Assembly: GCA_963704585.1 (NCBI GenBank)
Contig: OY969919.1
Span: 806,001 to 870,000 of the forward strand
Source of the DNA: Bog-756 sp963704585
Lineage (GTDB): Bacteria; Actinomycetota; Acidimicrobiia; Acidimicrobiales; RAAP-2
Length of the DNA: 64,000 bases
Direction of reading: 5' to 3'
A program made the position numbers and the translations under genes. The stretch's first letter is position 1; every line of letters begins with the position of its first letter. The notes beneath the pieces were generated by a model, which saw only the letters and a program-made list of their open reading frames with translations, was not told the origin of the DNA and searched no databases. Shown one piece after another: positions 51,170 through 58,733 of this stretch.

Positions 51170-52644
51170 GCGAGCTCGCCGACGAACCGCTCGAGCTGGC
51201 GCAGGGTGCGGCACTCGACGACCTGGTCGCAGTGGAGCGCGTACTCCCCGACGATCGAGTCCCCCGAGTTCCAGTAGGTCTGCGGTTCGGGATTGAGCCA
51301 GTAGACGTGCCGGGCCCTCGCCCGGAGCTCCTTCACGACCCAGGCCTGGGACGCGTGGTAGTTGTTGCGCGCATCGCCCAGCAGGAGCACGCTCGTGCGC
51401 GGGGTGATCTCCTCGCCCCACCGCGCCCAGAAGACGGTCAGTGCGTGGCCGTAGTCGGAGTGACCGTCGACCCAGATCACGTCGGCCTCGGTGTTGATGC
51501 GGTGGACCGCGTCGGCCGGGTCGTCGGCGTCCTCGAAGAAACGGCTCACCTCGTCGATCCCGTCGATGAAGACGAAGCTCCGGACCTTCGAGAACTGGGT
51601 CGAGATGGCGTGCACCAGGTGGAGCGTGAACCGCGCGAACGAGGCGACGGAGCCCGAGATGTCGGCGATCACCATGATCTCGGGCTTGGACGGCCGCGGG
51701 TAGCGGAACTTGGGGTCGACCGGGACCCCGCCGGTCGAGAGGGAGTGGCGCATCGTCGAGCGGAAGTCGAGCGGACCTCGCCGCCCGTGCCGTCGCTTGC
51801 GGGCGAGGCGCACCGCCAGCTTGCGGGAGAGCGGGTGCAGCGTCTTGCGGAGCGCGACCAGCTCCTCGCGGGTCGCATGCATCATGTCGATGTCCTCGGG
51901 CAGCGGCTTGCGCAGCGAGCGGGCGAGCGCCTCGCTCCCCCGGTCGGCGACGAGCCGGCGACGGATCTCGTCCTCGATCTCCTTGCGCAGCAGGTCGATG
52001 CGCGCCTGGTACTCGTCGCGCAAGAGGCGCTCCTCGAGCGGCGTGAGCGTGACCGGTGCCCCGCCGTCCCCGCCCTCGCCGAGGGACGGGGCATCGGCAC
52101 GCGCCTGGTCGACCAGCCGGTCGAGCACCCCGTCGAGGTCGAGGTTCCGCAGCGTGCGGTACAGGTAGTAGGTGCCGCCGACCGGCCGACCGGCCTCCAT
52201 GCCCGCGTACCGCGAGACCGCCTGGCGGGCGACCGCGCCGGCCATCGACGCGTTGCCCGAGCGCAGGGCCTTGAAGAGCAGGTCGGCGAGCTCCCGCTCG
52301 GTCATCCCCTCCTGCCCGCCCCCGCCCGCGCCGCGGCCCTCGCCGGGGCTCCCCGACCGCGGGCCGGCTGCCCCGTCGAGCTCGCGCCCGCCGGGCGCAT
52401 CCTCCTCCTCGTCGATGCGGTAGCCCGGGCCGCGCAGGGCGAAGTAGATCTCGAACGCGGTCTCGAAGGCCCGCCAGTGCGACGAGGACTTCACGAGGCT
52501 CGCACCGAGTGTGTACTTGACCGCCTCGCGATCGTCCATCGGCACGTGGCGGAGGGCCTCGGCCGCGTCGATGTGCTCGGTGAGGGAGACCGGGATCCCG
52601 GCAGCCCGCAGTTCGGTGACGAAGCCGGTGAGGAGCTGGAGCAC
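51166..52644 (-). CDS. VWA-domain protein, CoxE-like
   Basis: 492 residues. The N-terminal half is charged and helical with a Gly-rich linker (EGRGAGGGGQEG). The C-terminal half is a von Willebrand A domain with MIDAS DxSxS in VIADISGSVASF, the Thr/Asp position in YGHALTVFWARW and LLLGDARNNY. CoxE-type proteins work with a MoxR/CoxD ATPase to insert metal or remodel an enzyme. Its MoxR partner is directly upstream (15 bp). No target enzyme such as CO dehydrogenase is nearby. Confidence 0.85.
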   Translation of the reverse strand: MLQLLTGFVTELRAAGIPVSLTEHIDAAEALRHVPMDDREAVKYTLGASLVKSSSHWRAFETAFEIYFALRGPGYRIDEEEDAPGGRELDGAAGPRSGSPGEGRGAGGGGQEGMTERELADLLFKALRSGNASMAGAVARQAVSRYAGMEAGRPVGGTYYLYRTLRNLDLDGVLDRLVDQARADAPSLGEGGDGGAPVTLTPLEERLLRDEYQARIDLLRKEIEDEIRRRLVADRGSEALARSLRKPLPEDIDMMHATREELVALRKTLHPLSRKLAVRLARKRRHGRRGPLDFRSTMRHSLSTGGVPVDPKFRYPRPSKPEIMVIADISGSVASFARFTLHLVHAISTQFSKVRSFVFIDGIDEVSRFFEDADDPADAVHRINTEADVIWVDGHSDYGHALTVFWARWGEEITPRTSVLLLGDARNNYHASQAWVVKELRARARHVYWLNPEPQTYWNSGDSIVGEYALHCDQVVECRTLRQLERFVGELA

Positions 52645-52659
52645 GGCGACCTCGCGGAC

Positions 52660-53595
52660 TCAGCCCGCGGCGTCCGCCCCGGCCAGCTCCTTGGCGGCCC
52701 GGTCGATGTCCGACTGGTACTTGAGCAGGATGTGGAGCGTGTCCCGTGCCTGCGCCGCGTCGATCGACTCGACGCCCAACAGGACGAGGGTGCGGGCCCA
52801 GTCGAGCGTCTCGGAGACCGAGGGGTGCTTCTTCAGGTCGAGCGAGCGGACGGAGCGCACGACGCGCGCAACCTGATCGGCGAGCGCCTCGCTGATGCCG
52901 GGGACCCGGGTCTCGATGATCGCCCGCTCGCGGTCGAGCTCCGGGTAGTCGATGTGGAGGTAGAGGCACCGTCGCTTGAGGGCCTCGGAGAGCTCACGGG
53001 TGTTGTTCGAGGTGAGGAAGACGAGCGGGATGCGCTTCGCGCGCACGGTCCCGAGCTCGGGGATCGACACCTGGTACTCCGAGAGGATCTCGAGGAGCAG
53101 GGCCTCGGTCTCGAGCTCGACCCGGTCGACCTCGTCGACGAGAAGGACGACCGGGTCCTCCGATCGGATCGCCTCGAGCAGCGGCCGGGTGAGGAGGAAC
53201 TCCTCGGCGAAGATGTCCTCCTCGAGCTGCCGCCACTCGGTGCCCGCGTCGGCCTGGATCCGGAGCAGCTGCTTCTTGTAGTTCCACTCGTAGAGCGCCT
53301 TGGACTCGTCGAGGCCCTCGTAGCACTGGAGCCGGATGAGGCGGCTGCCGGTGAGCCGGGCCACCGACTTGGCGAGCTCGGTCTTGCCGGTGCCGGCCGG
53401 GCCCTCGACGAGCACCGGCTTGGCCAGCCGGTCCGCGAGGTAGACCACGCCCGAAATGCCCTCGTCGGCCAGGTAGTGCACGCTGGCGAGGCCCTCGCGC
53501 ACCGCGGCGATCGAGTCGAAGCGGACCTCGTCCGCAACCGGGAACCCCGACGAGATCTCGTCGCGCGCACCCGGCGGGTCGGCGAGCCCGGTCAC
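52660..53595 (-). CDS. MoxR/CoxD-family AAA+ ATPase
   Basis: 311 residues. Walker A is GPAGTGKT (65-72), Walker B is VVLLVDEVDR (149-158), sensor 1 is VFLTSNNTRELSEALKRRC and arginine-finger region RRCLYLHIDYP. It probably acts as a chaperone-like ATPase on a protein complex together with the VWA protein downstream. Its start overlaps the proA stop by 4 bp, so it is translationally coupled to proline synthesis. Confidence 0.9.
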   Translation of the reverse strand: MTGLADPPGARDEISSGFPVADEVRFDSIAAVREGLASVHYLADEGISGVVYLADRLAKPVLVEGPAGTGKTELAKSVARLTGSRLIRLQCYEGLDESKALYEWNYKKQLLRIQADAGTEWRQLEEDIFAEEFLLTRPLLEAIRSEDPVVLLVDEVDRVELETEALLLEILSEYQVSIPELGTVRAKRIPLVFLTSNNTRELSEALKRRCLYLHIDYPELDRERAIIETRVPGISEALADQVARVVRSVRSLDLKKHPSVSETLDWARTLVLLGVESIDAAQARDTLHILLKYQSDIDRAAKELAGADAAG

Positions 53596-54865
53596 GACCG
53601 CACCTGGCCGTCACCGGTGACCACGAATCGGACCGACGTGAGCTCCCGCACGCCCATCGGCCCGCGCGCGTGCAGCTTCTGGGTCGAGATGCCGATCTCC
53701 GCGCCGAGCCCGAGCTGCTCACCGTCGACGAAGCGGGTGGACGCGTTGACGACGACCGCGGCGGCGTCGACCTCGGTCGTGAAGCGCCGTGCGCTCGCGA
53801 GATCGTTCGTGACGATCGCCTCCGAGTGCCCGGTGCCGTACCGGGCGATGTGCCCGATGGCGGCGTCGAGGTCGTCCACGACTGCGATCGAGAGGGTGAG
53901 GCCGAGGAACTCGGTCGCGAAGTCCTCCTCGGTCGCCGCGCCGCGTCTGGCAGGACCGAACGCGTCGCCGGGTCGCCGAGCAGGGTCACGCCGGGCAGCG
54001 CGCCCGGGAGCCGTGGCAGGAAGCGATCCGCGACCGCGCGGTGGACGAGCAGGGTCTCCATCGCATTGCAGACGCCGGGTCGCTGTGTCTTTGCGTTGAC
54101 CACGATCGCCTCCGCCATGGCGAGGTCCGCGGCCGCATCGACGAAGGTGTGGCAGTTGCCCGCGCCGTCGAGCACGTAGGGGACGGTCGCGTGCTCCTGC
54201 ACCGACGCGACGAGCGACGGTCCGCCCCGCGGGACGAGACAGTCGATGACACCGGTGAGCTGCATGAACGCGACCGCGCCCTCGCGGCTGGTGTCGCGCA
54301 CCAGCCCGACGGCGTCGAGCGGGAGCCCCGCCTTCGCCAGCCCGTCGCGCAGCGACGCGACGATCGCGCTGTTCGACGAGATCGCGGAGGAGGATCCGCG
54401 CAGCAGCACCGCGTTGCCCGACTTGAGGCAGAGCCCCGCGGCGTCGCTCGTCACGTTCGGGCGGTTCTCGTAGACGATCCCGACCACGCCGAGGGGCACC
54501 CGGACCCGCTCCACCCGCAGGCCGTTCGGCCGGACCCAGCCGTCGACCACCTCGCCCACCGGATCGGCCAGCGAGGCGACCGAGCGCAGGCCGCCGGCCA
54601 TCGCCGCGACCCGGCCGGCGTCGAGCCGGAGCCGGTCGAGGGACGTCGCGTCGGCGGCCGCCTCCTCGGCGCGCTCGACGTCGACCGCGTTGGCGTCGAG
54701 GATCTCGCCGGTGCGCTCGTCGAGCAGCTCGGCCGCGGCGAGCAGGGCGTCGTCCCGAGCACCCGACGACGCCCCGGCCAGCACCCGCGCTGCCGCCGTG
54801 GCACGTCGTCCCAGCTCTTCGAGGGAGTCGGGCGGTGCGTCGGCGCGAGACGGATCGGTCTGCAC
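53592..54865 (-). pseudogene. proA: Gamma-glutamyl phosphate reductase, split by a single-base frameshift
   Basis: From GTG 54865 the frame encodes normal ProA to about residue 305, including the catalytic Cys in TQRPGVCNAMETLLVH and VPRGGPSL. After LPDAAR it becomes Arg/Ser-rich nonsense. The true continuation ATEEDFATEFLGLTLSIAVVDDLDAAIGHIARYGTGHSEAIVTND...VVVNASTRFVDG is in another frame ending at 53592. The break falls near 53935-53947 in a gcggcgcggcg run, as one lost base. Repaired length is about 424, normal. ProA converts glutamyl phosphate to the semialdehyde for proline; an otherwise perfect gene suggests sequencing error or very recent mutation. Confidence 0.8.
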
Positions 54866-54869
54866 TGTC

Positions 54870-56027
54870 TCAGCGTAGTGGCCCCGACCCGGCCGGTCGT
54901 GCGGCCGGATCGGTCAACACGACGAGGTCGTCGCGGTGGACCACCTCGGGCGAGATGTCGTCGGGCAGCTCCTCCGACCGCCGGCCGGCCCACCGGGCGA
55001 CGACCGCGGCCGGGTGGCGCACCAACCCCTTCGCGAACACGCCGCCGTCGGGTCCTGCGATCTCGACCGCGTCGTCGACCGCGAACGACCCGGTGATCGA
55101 GTGGACCCCGGCAGGCAGGAGGGAGCGTCCCCGCTCGACGAGGGCGCGGCGCGCACCCTCGTCCACGACGACCGTCCCCGACGAGCCGACCGCGAACGCG
55201 ATCCAGAGCTTGCGCGCCGGCAGGCGCCGGTCGCTCGGCCGGAAGCGCGTCCCCACCGCTGGGGTGCCCGCGGCCACTGCGGCAAGGACGCCCGGTCGAC
55301 CCGCGTCCGCGATGACCGCTTCGATCCCCGACCAGATCGCGATCTTGGCGGCGGCGAGCTTCGAGCCCATCCCACCGCTCCCGACCGAGCTCCCGGGGCC
55401 ACCGGCGATCCGCTCGAGCTCCTGGTCGATCTCCACGACCTCCTCGATGAGCGAGCCACCGCCGTCCCGGTGCGGATCGACGGTGAGGAGCCCCGCGGTG
55501 TCCGTGAGCAGGACGAGGAGCCGGGCACCGACGAGGTGGGCGACGAGCGCGGCGAGGCGGTCGTTGTCCCCGAAGCGGATCTCCTCGTCGGCGACTGCGT
55601 CGTTCTCGTTCACGACCGGGACCACACCGAGGTCGAGGAGGCGGGTGAGCGTCTGGCGTGCGTGGAGGTACTGGCTCCGGTGGACGAAGTCGAGCGGGGC
55701 GAGGAGGACCTGGCCGGCGTGGAGCCCGTGGCGCGCGAACGCCTCCGACCACACGCCCATCAGCCGGTGCTGCCCCACCGCGGCGACCGCCTGGAGGGTG
55801 GCCGGGTCCTGGGGACGCGGCCGGCCCTCGGCGAGGCTCGTCCAGCCGGCTGCGATGGCCCCGGAGGTCACCACCACCACGCGGGCGCCGGCGCCGCGGA
55901 CGGCGGCGACCTCGTCGGCCAACCGCTCGATCGCTTCGGTGTCGACGCCACCGGTTGCCGTGGTGACCGACGACGACCCGATCTTGACCACCAGGGTCCC
56001 GTCGGAATCGCCGCCCCGGACGCTCAC
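54870..56027 (-). CDS. proB: Glutamate 5-kinase with PUA domain
   Basis: 385 residues from GTG 56027, overlapping the obg stop (GTGA). Phosphorylates glutamate in the first proline step. The amino-acid-kinase domain has VVKIGSSSVT, VVTSGAIAAGW, VPVVNENDAVADEEIRFGDNDRLAALVA and GSGGMGSKLAAAKIA. The C-terminal PUA domain starts near residue 285 (GARRALVERGRSLLPAGVHSITGSF). proA begins 4 bp after the stop. Confidence 0.95.
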   Translation of the reverse strand: MSVRGGDSDGTLVVKIGSSSVTTATGGVDTEAIERLADEVAAVRGAGARVVVVTSGAIAAGWTSLAEGRPRPQDPATLQAVAAVGQHRLMGVWSEAFARHGLHAGQVLLAPLDFVHRSQYLHARQTLTRLLDLGVVPVVNENDAVADEEIRFGDNDRLAALVAHLVGARLLVLLTDTAGLLTVDPHRDGGGSLIEEVVEIDQELERIAGGPGSSVGSGGMGSKLAAAKIAIWSGIEAVIADAGRPGVLAAVAAGTPAVGTRFRPSDRRLPARKLWIAFAVGSSGTVVVDEGARRALVERGRSLLPAGVHSITGSFAVDDAVEIAGPDGGVFAKGLVRHPAAVVARWAGRRSEELPDDISPEVVHRDDLVVLTDPAARPAGSGPLR

Positions 56028-57322
56028 GACCCCCGCCTCCTCGCCGCGTCGCCGGTGTACTCGGGTTGGTCGCGGTACCAGGTGAAGGCCAGCGCACCGA
56101 TCTCGACCCGGTCGCCGTCGCGCGCCCCTGCCCGTGCGAGGGCCCGGTCGACGCCGAGCCGCCGGAGCCGTCCCTGGATGTACTCGCCCGCTTCGTCGGT
56201 GGTCACGTCGTTGAGGGCGACCGCCCGCTCGGCCACGCGCCCCGTCACGCGGAAGGACCCGTCGCCGGTCCGCTCGACCGTGATGCCCTCCGGCAGCGGC
56301 CGGTGCACGACGACCTCGCCCGCCGGCCCGGGCGCGGCCGTGCGCGCCGTCTCGACCAGGGTCGCGAGCCGGCCGACGAGGGCGTCGATCCCCTGCCCGG
56401 TCGCGGCCGACACCACGAGGTCCGGCGCGAACCCCGCCGCCGGCGAGGCATCCGGGGCGAGGAGGTCGGCCTTCGAGCCGACCACGAGGCGCGGGCGGTC
56501 GAGGAGGGTGGGCTCGTACCGGCCGAGCTCGTCGAGGAGGATCCGCACCTGCTCGGTGGGCGGTGGTCCGTCGACCGGCTCGACCTCGACGAGCACGACG
56601 AGGACCCGTGCCCGCGTGATGTGCCGGAGGAAGCGGTGCCCGAGCCCCTTGCCGTCGGCCGCGCCCTCGACGAGCCCGGGGATGTCGGCGACGGTGAGAT
56701 CGGTGTCGCGCCCCGTCCGCACCACGCCGAGATGCGGCTCGAGGGTGGTGAACGGGTAGGCCGCGATCTTCGGCTTCGCCGCCGAGATGCGCGAGATGAG
56801 CGTGCTCTTGCCGGCGTTGGGGAAGCCGACCAGCGCCACGTCTGCCACCAGGGCGAGCTCGAGGTCGTACCACTCCTCGTGCCCGTGCTCGCCCTGCTCC
56901 GCGAACGCGGGCGCGCGCCGGCGGTTGGAGAGGAAGCCTGCGTTGCCGCGACCGCCGCGGCCACCCTCCCCGGCGAGCCAGCGGTCGCCCGGCCGGGCGA
57001 GGTCGCAGAGGGCGGTGCCGTCGCGACGCGCGACGCGGGTACCGACCGGTACCGCGACCTCGAGGTCCGGGCCGCGGGCACCGTGGCGCCGCTTCCCGCC
57101 CCCGTGGCCGCCGTCCCCCGCGCGCCGGAACGGATGGTCGCGGAAGGCGAGCAGGGAGGACTGGTTGGTCGTCGCCACCAGCCACACGTCACCGCCGCGC
57201 CCACCGTCACCGCCGTCGGGGCCGCCCTTGTCCACGTGGGCCTCGCGACGGAACGCGACGGCACCCGCGCCGCCGTCGCCGGCCCGGACGTGCACCTGTG
57301 CCTCATCGACGAAGCCGGCCAT
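56024..57322 (-). CDS. obg: GTPase Obg/CgtA
   Basis: 432 residues. The Gly-rich Obg fold (1-159) has VRAGDGGAGAVAFRREA and GGDGGRGGDV. G1 is GFPNAGKST (166-174), G3 is DIPGLVEGA and G4 is VGSKADLL (SKAD in place of NKxD). A C-terminal Obg C-domain has RVTGRVAERAVALND and AFTWYRDQPE. Obg acts in 50S assembly and stress control. It follows the tyrosine phosphatase by 54 bp instead of rpmA directly. Confidence 0.96.
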   Translation of the reverse strand: MAGFVDEAQVHVRAGDGGAGAVAFRREAHVDKGGPDGGDGGRGGDVWLVATTNQSSLLAFRDHPFRRAGDGGHGGGKRRHGARGPDLEVAVPVGTRVARRDGTALCDLARPGDRWLAGEGGRGGRGNAGFLSNRRRAPAFAEQGEHGHEEWYDLELALVADVALVGFPNAGKSTLISRISAAKPKIAAYPFTTLEPHLGVVRTGRDTDLTVADIPGLVEGAADGKGLGHRFLRHITRARVLVVLVEVEPVDGPPPTEQVRILLDELGRYEPTLLDRPRLVVGSKADLLAPDASPAAGFAPDLVVSAATGQGIDALVGRLATLVETARTAAPGPAGEVVVHRPLPEGITVERTGDGSFRVTGRVAERAVALNDVTTDEAGEYIQGRLRRLGVDRALARAGARDGDRVEIGALAFTWYRDQPEYTGDAARRRGS

Positions 57323-57376
57323 CGGATCGATCCTATCGACCGGTCACCGGCCATCCCCTGGTGGGACGGCGCACGA

Positions 57377-58123
57377 TCAGGCGCTGACCAGGACCTCGCG
57401 CTTGAGCCGCTCGACCGCTGCGGTCACCTCGAGCGCATCCGCAAGTGCGTCGTAGGTGCCGTACAGCGCGCGCATGGACGCGAGGAACTCGACCATCGTC
57501 TCGGGGACCACGTGCAAGATGGCGGGGGCGAACCGCTCGACTGCTTCGACCGCGTCGGGGTACTCGGCCTTCAGCCGCTCGAGCAGCCGCTCCATCGCCG
57601 CCGCGCTCAGCACGTAGTCCTCGACGATCGTCTCGTCGGGCACGCCGAGGAAGGCGAGGAGCAGCGCGGAGAGCACGCCGGTACGGTCCTTGCCGGCGCT
57701 GCAGTGGACGACGGCGGGCAGGTTGCCGCTCGTCGCGAGCACGCCGATGGCCGCCGAGAGGACCGGACCGCCCTCTTCGACCATCTTGCCGTACCGCGAG
57801 GCCACATAGCTCGCCTCGCTCCACTCGGGGAGCTCCTCGGGCGAGGGCAGCACGTCGGTGAGCGGCAGGTCGACGTAGGTGACCGGAACCGCGTCGACGG
57901 GGAACCGGCCGCGCTGCTCGGCCTCCTCGACCGTGCGGAGATCGATGACCGTCGCGACCCCCAGCCCGACGAGGACCGCGTGGTCCGCGTCCGTGAGCCG
58001 GTTGAGCCCGTCGGCCCGGAAGAGCCGACGCCAGGCGGTGAACCGCCCGTCGCGGGTCTCGTAGCCGCCGAGGTCGCGGAAGTTCACGCACCCCTCGAGC
58101 TCGAGGGTCCGGCTCGGCGCCAT
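57377..58123 (-). CDS. Tyrosine-protein phosphatase (DSP/LpxS-like family)
   Basis: 248 residues from ATG 58123. It opens VNFRDLGGYETRDGR, the hallmark of the bacterial Tyr phosphatase family (PF13350-like, mycobacterial PtpB relatives). The P loop is VVHCSAGKDRTGV with Cys141 and Arg147. A DLRTVEEAE segment lies near residue 61. It would act on phosphotyrosine or phosphoinositides in cytosol or outside. No signal peptide. It sits between rpmA (13 bp) and obg (54 bp), an unusual insertion. Confidence 0.85.
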   Translation of the reverse strand: MAPSRTLELEGCVNFRDLGGYETRDGRFTAWRRLFRADGLNRLTDADHAVLVGLGVATVIDLRTVEEAEQRGRFPVDAVPVTYVDLPLTDVLPSPEELPEWSEASYVASRYGKMVEEGGPVLSAAIGVLATSGNLPAVVHCSAGKDRTGVLSALLLAFLGVPDETIVEDYVLSAAAMERLLERLKAEYPDAVEAVERFAPAILHVVPETMVEFLASMRALYGTYDALADALEVTAAVERLKREVLVSA

Positions 58124-58136
58124 GCCGGTCCGTCCG

Positions 58137-58388
58137 TCAGTCGGCGACGACGTCGACGAGCTTGCGGCCCCGCCGGCTGGAGAAGCGCACGGTGCCGTCG
58201 GCGAGGGCGAAGAGCGTGTCGTCCCCGCCGAGGCCCACGTTGACCCCGGGGTGGAATTTCGTGCCCCGCTGGCGGACGATGATCGCACCGGCGCGGACGG
58301 TCGTGCCGCCGAAGGCCTTGACGCCGAGGCGCTGCGCGTTCGAGTCCCGCCCGTTCCTGGTCGATCCGCCACCCTTGGTCTTGGACAC
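58137..58388 (-). CDS. rpmA: 50S ribosomal protein L27
   Basis: 83 residues from GTG 58388 with AGGAGG 9 nt upstream. MSKTKGGGSTRNGRDSNAQRLG, GTKFHPGVNVGLGGDDTLFAL and RRGRKLVDV are conserved. L27 stabilises tRNA ends at the peptidyl-transferase centre. The N-terminal Firmicute-type cleavage leader is absent. It lies 21 bp after rplU. Confidence 0.97.
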   Translation of the reverse strand: MSKTKGGGSTRNGRDSNAQRLGVKAFGGTTVRAGAIIVRQRGTKFHPGVNVGLGGDDTLFALADGTVRFSSRRGRKLVDVVAD

Positions 58389-58409
58389 GGGTTCGCTCCT
58401 CCTGGGCTC

Positions 58410-58721
58410 TCAGCTCGCGGTGATCGCCGTGATGGCGATGGTCGAGTACCGCTGGCGGTGCCCCCAGCGGGTCGACTGCCTCGACTTGCTCTTGTACGTG
58501 AAGCCGCGCACCTTCGGACCGAGCACCCGGTCGACCACCCGGGCGGTCACCGAAGCGCCGGCCAGCTGGTCCGGCGTGGCGAGCACGGTGTCGCCGTCGA
58601 CCACCAGGACCGGGGCGAAGGTGACCTCGTCCCCGGGCTGCTCCGAGAGCAGCTCCACCCGGAGCTCCTGGCCCTCGGCCACCCGCTCCTGCTTTCCTCC
58701 GGTCGCGATGACGGCGTACAT
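58410..58721 (-). CDS. rplU: 50S ribosomal protein L21
   Basis: 103 residues. MYAVIATGGKQERVAEGQ is the conserved start, and KSKSRQSTRWGHRQRYSTIAI the conserved end. The upstream 12 bp contain a C-run and no visible Shine-Dalgarno sequence, so initiation may rely on read-through coupling from rng. Confidence 0.97.
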   Translation of the reverse strand: MYAVIATGGKQERVAEGQELRVELLSEQPGDEVTFAPVLVVDGDTVLATPDQLAGASVTARVVDRVLGPKVRGFTYKSKSRQSTRWGHRQRYSTIAITAITAS

Positions 58722-58733
58722 AGGGGGGAGAGT

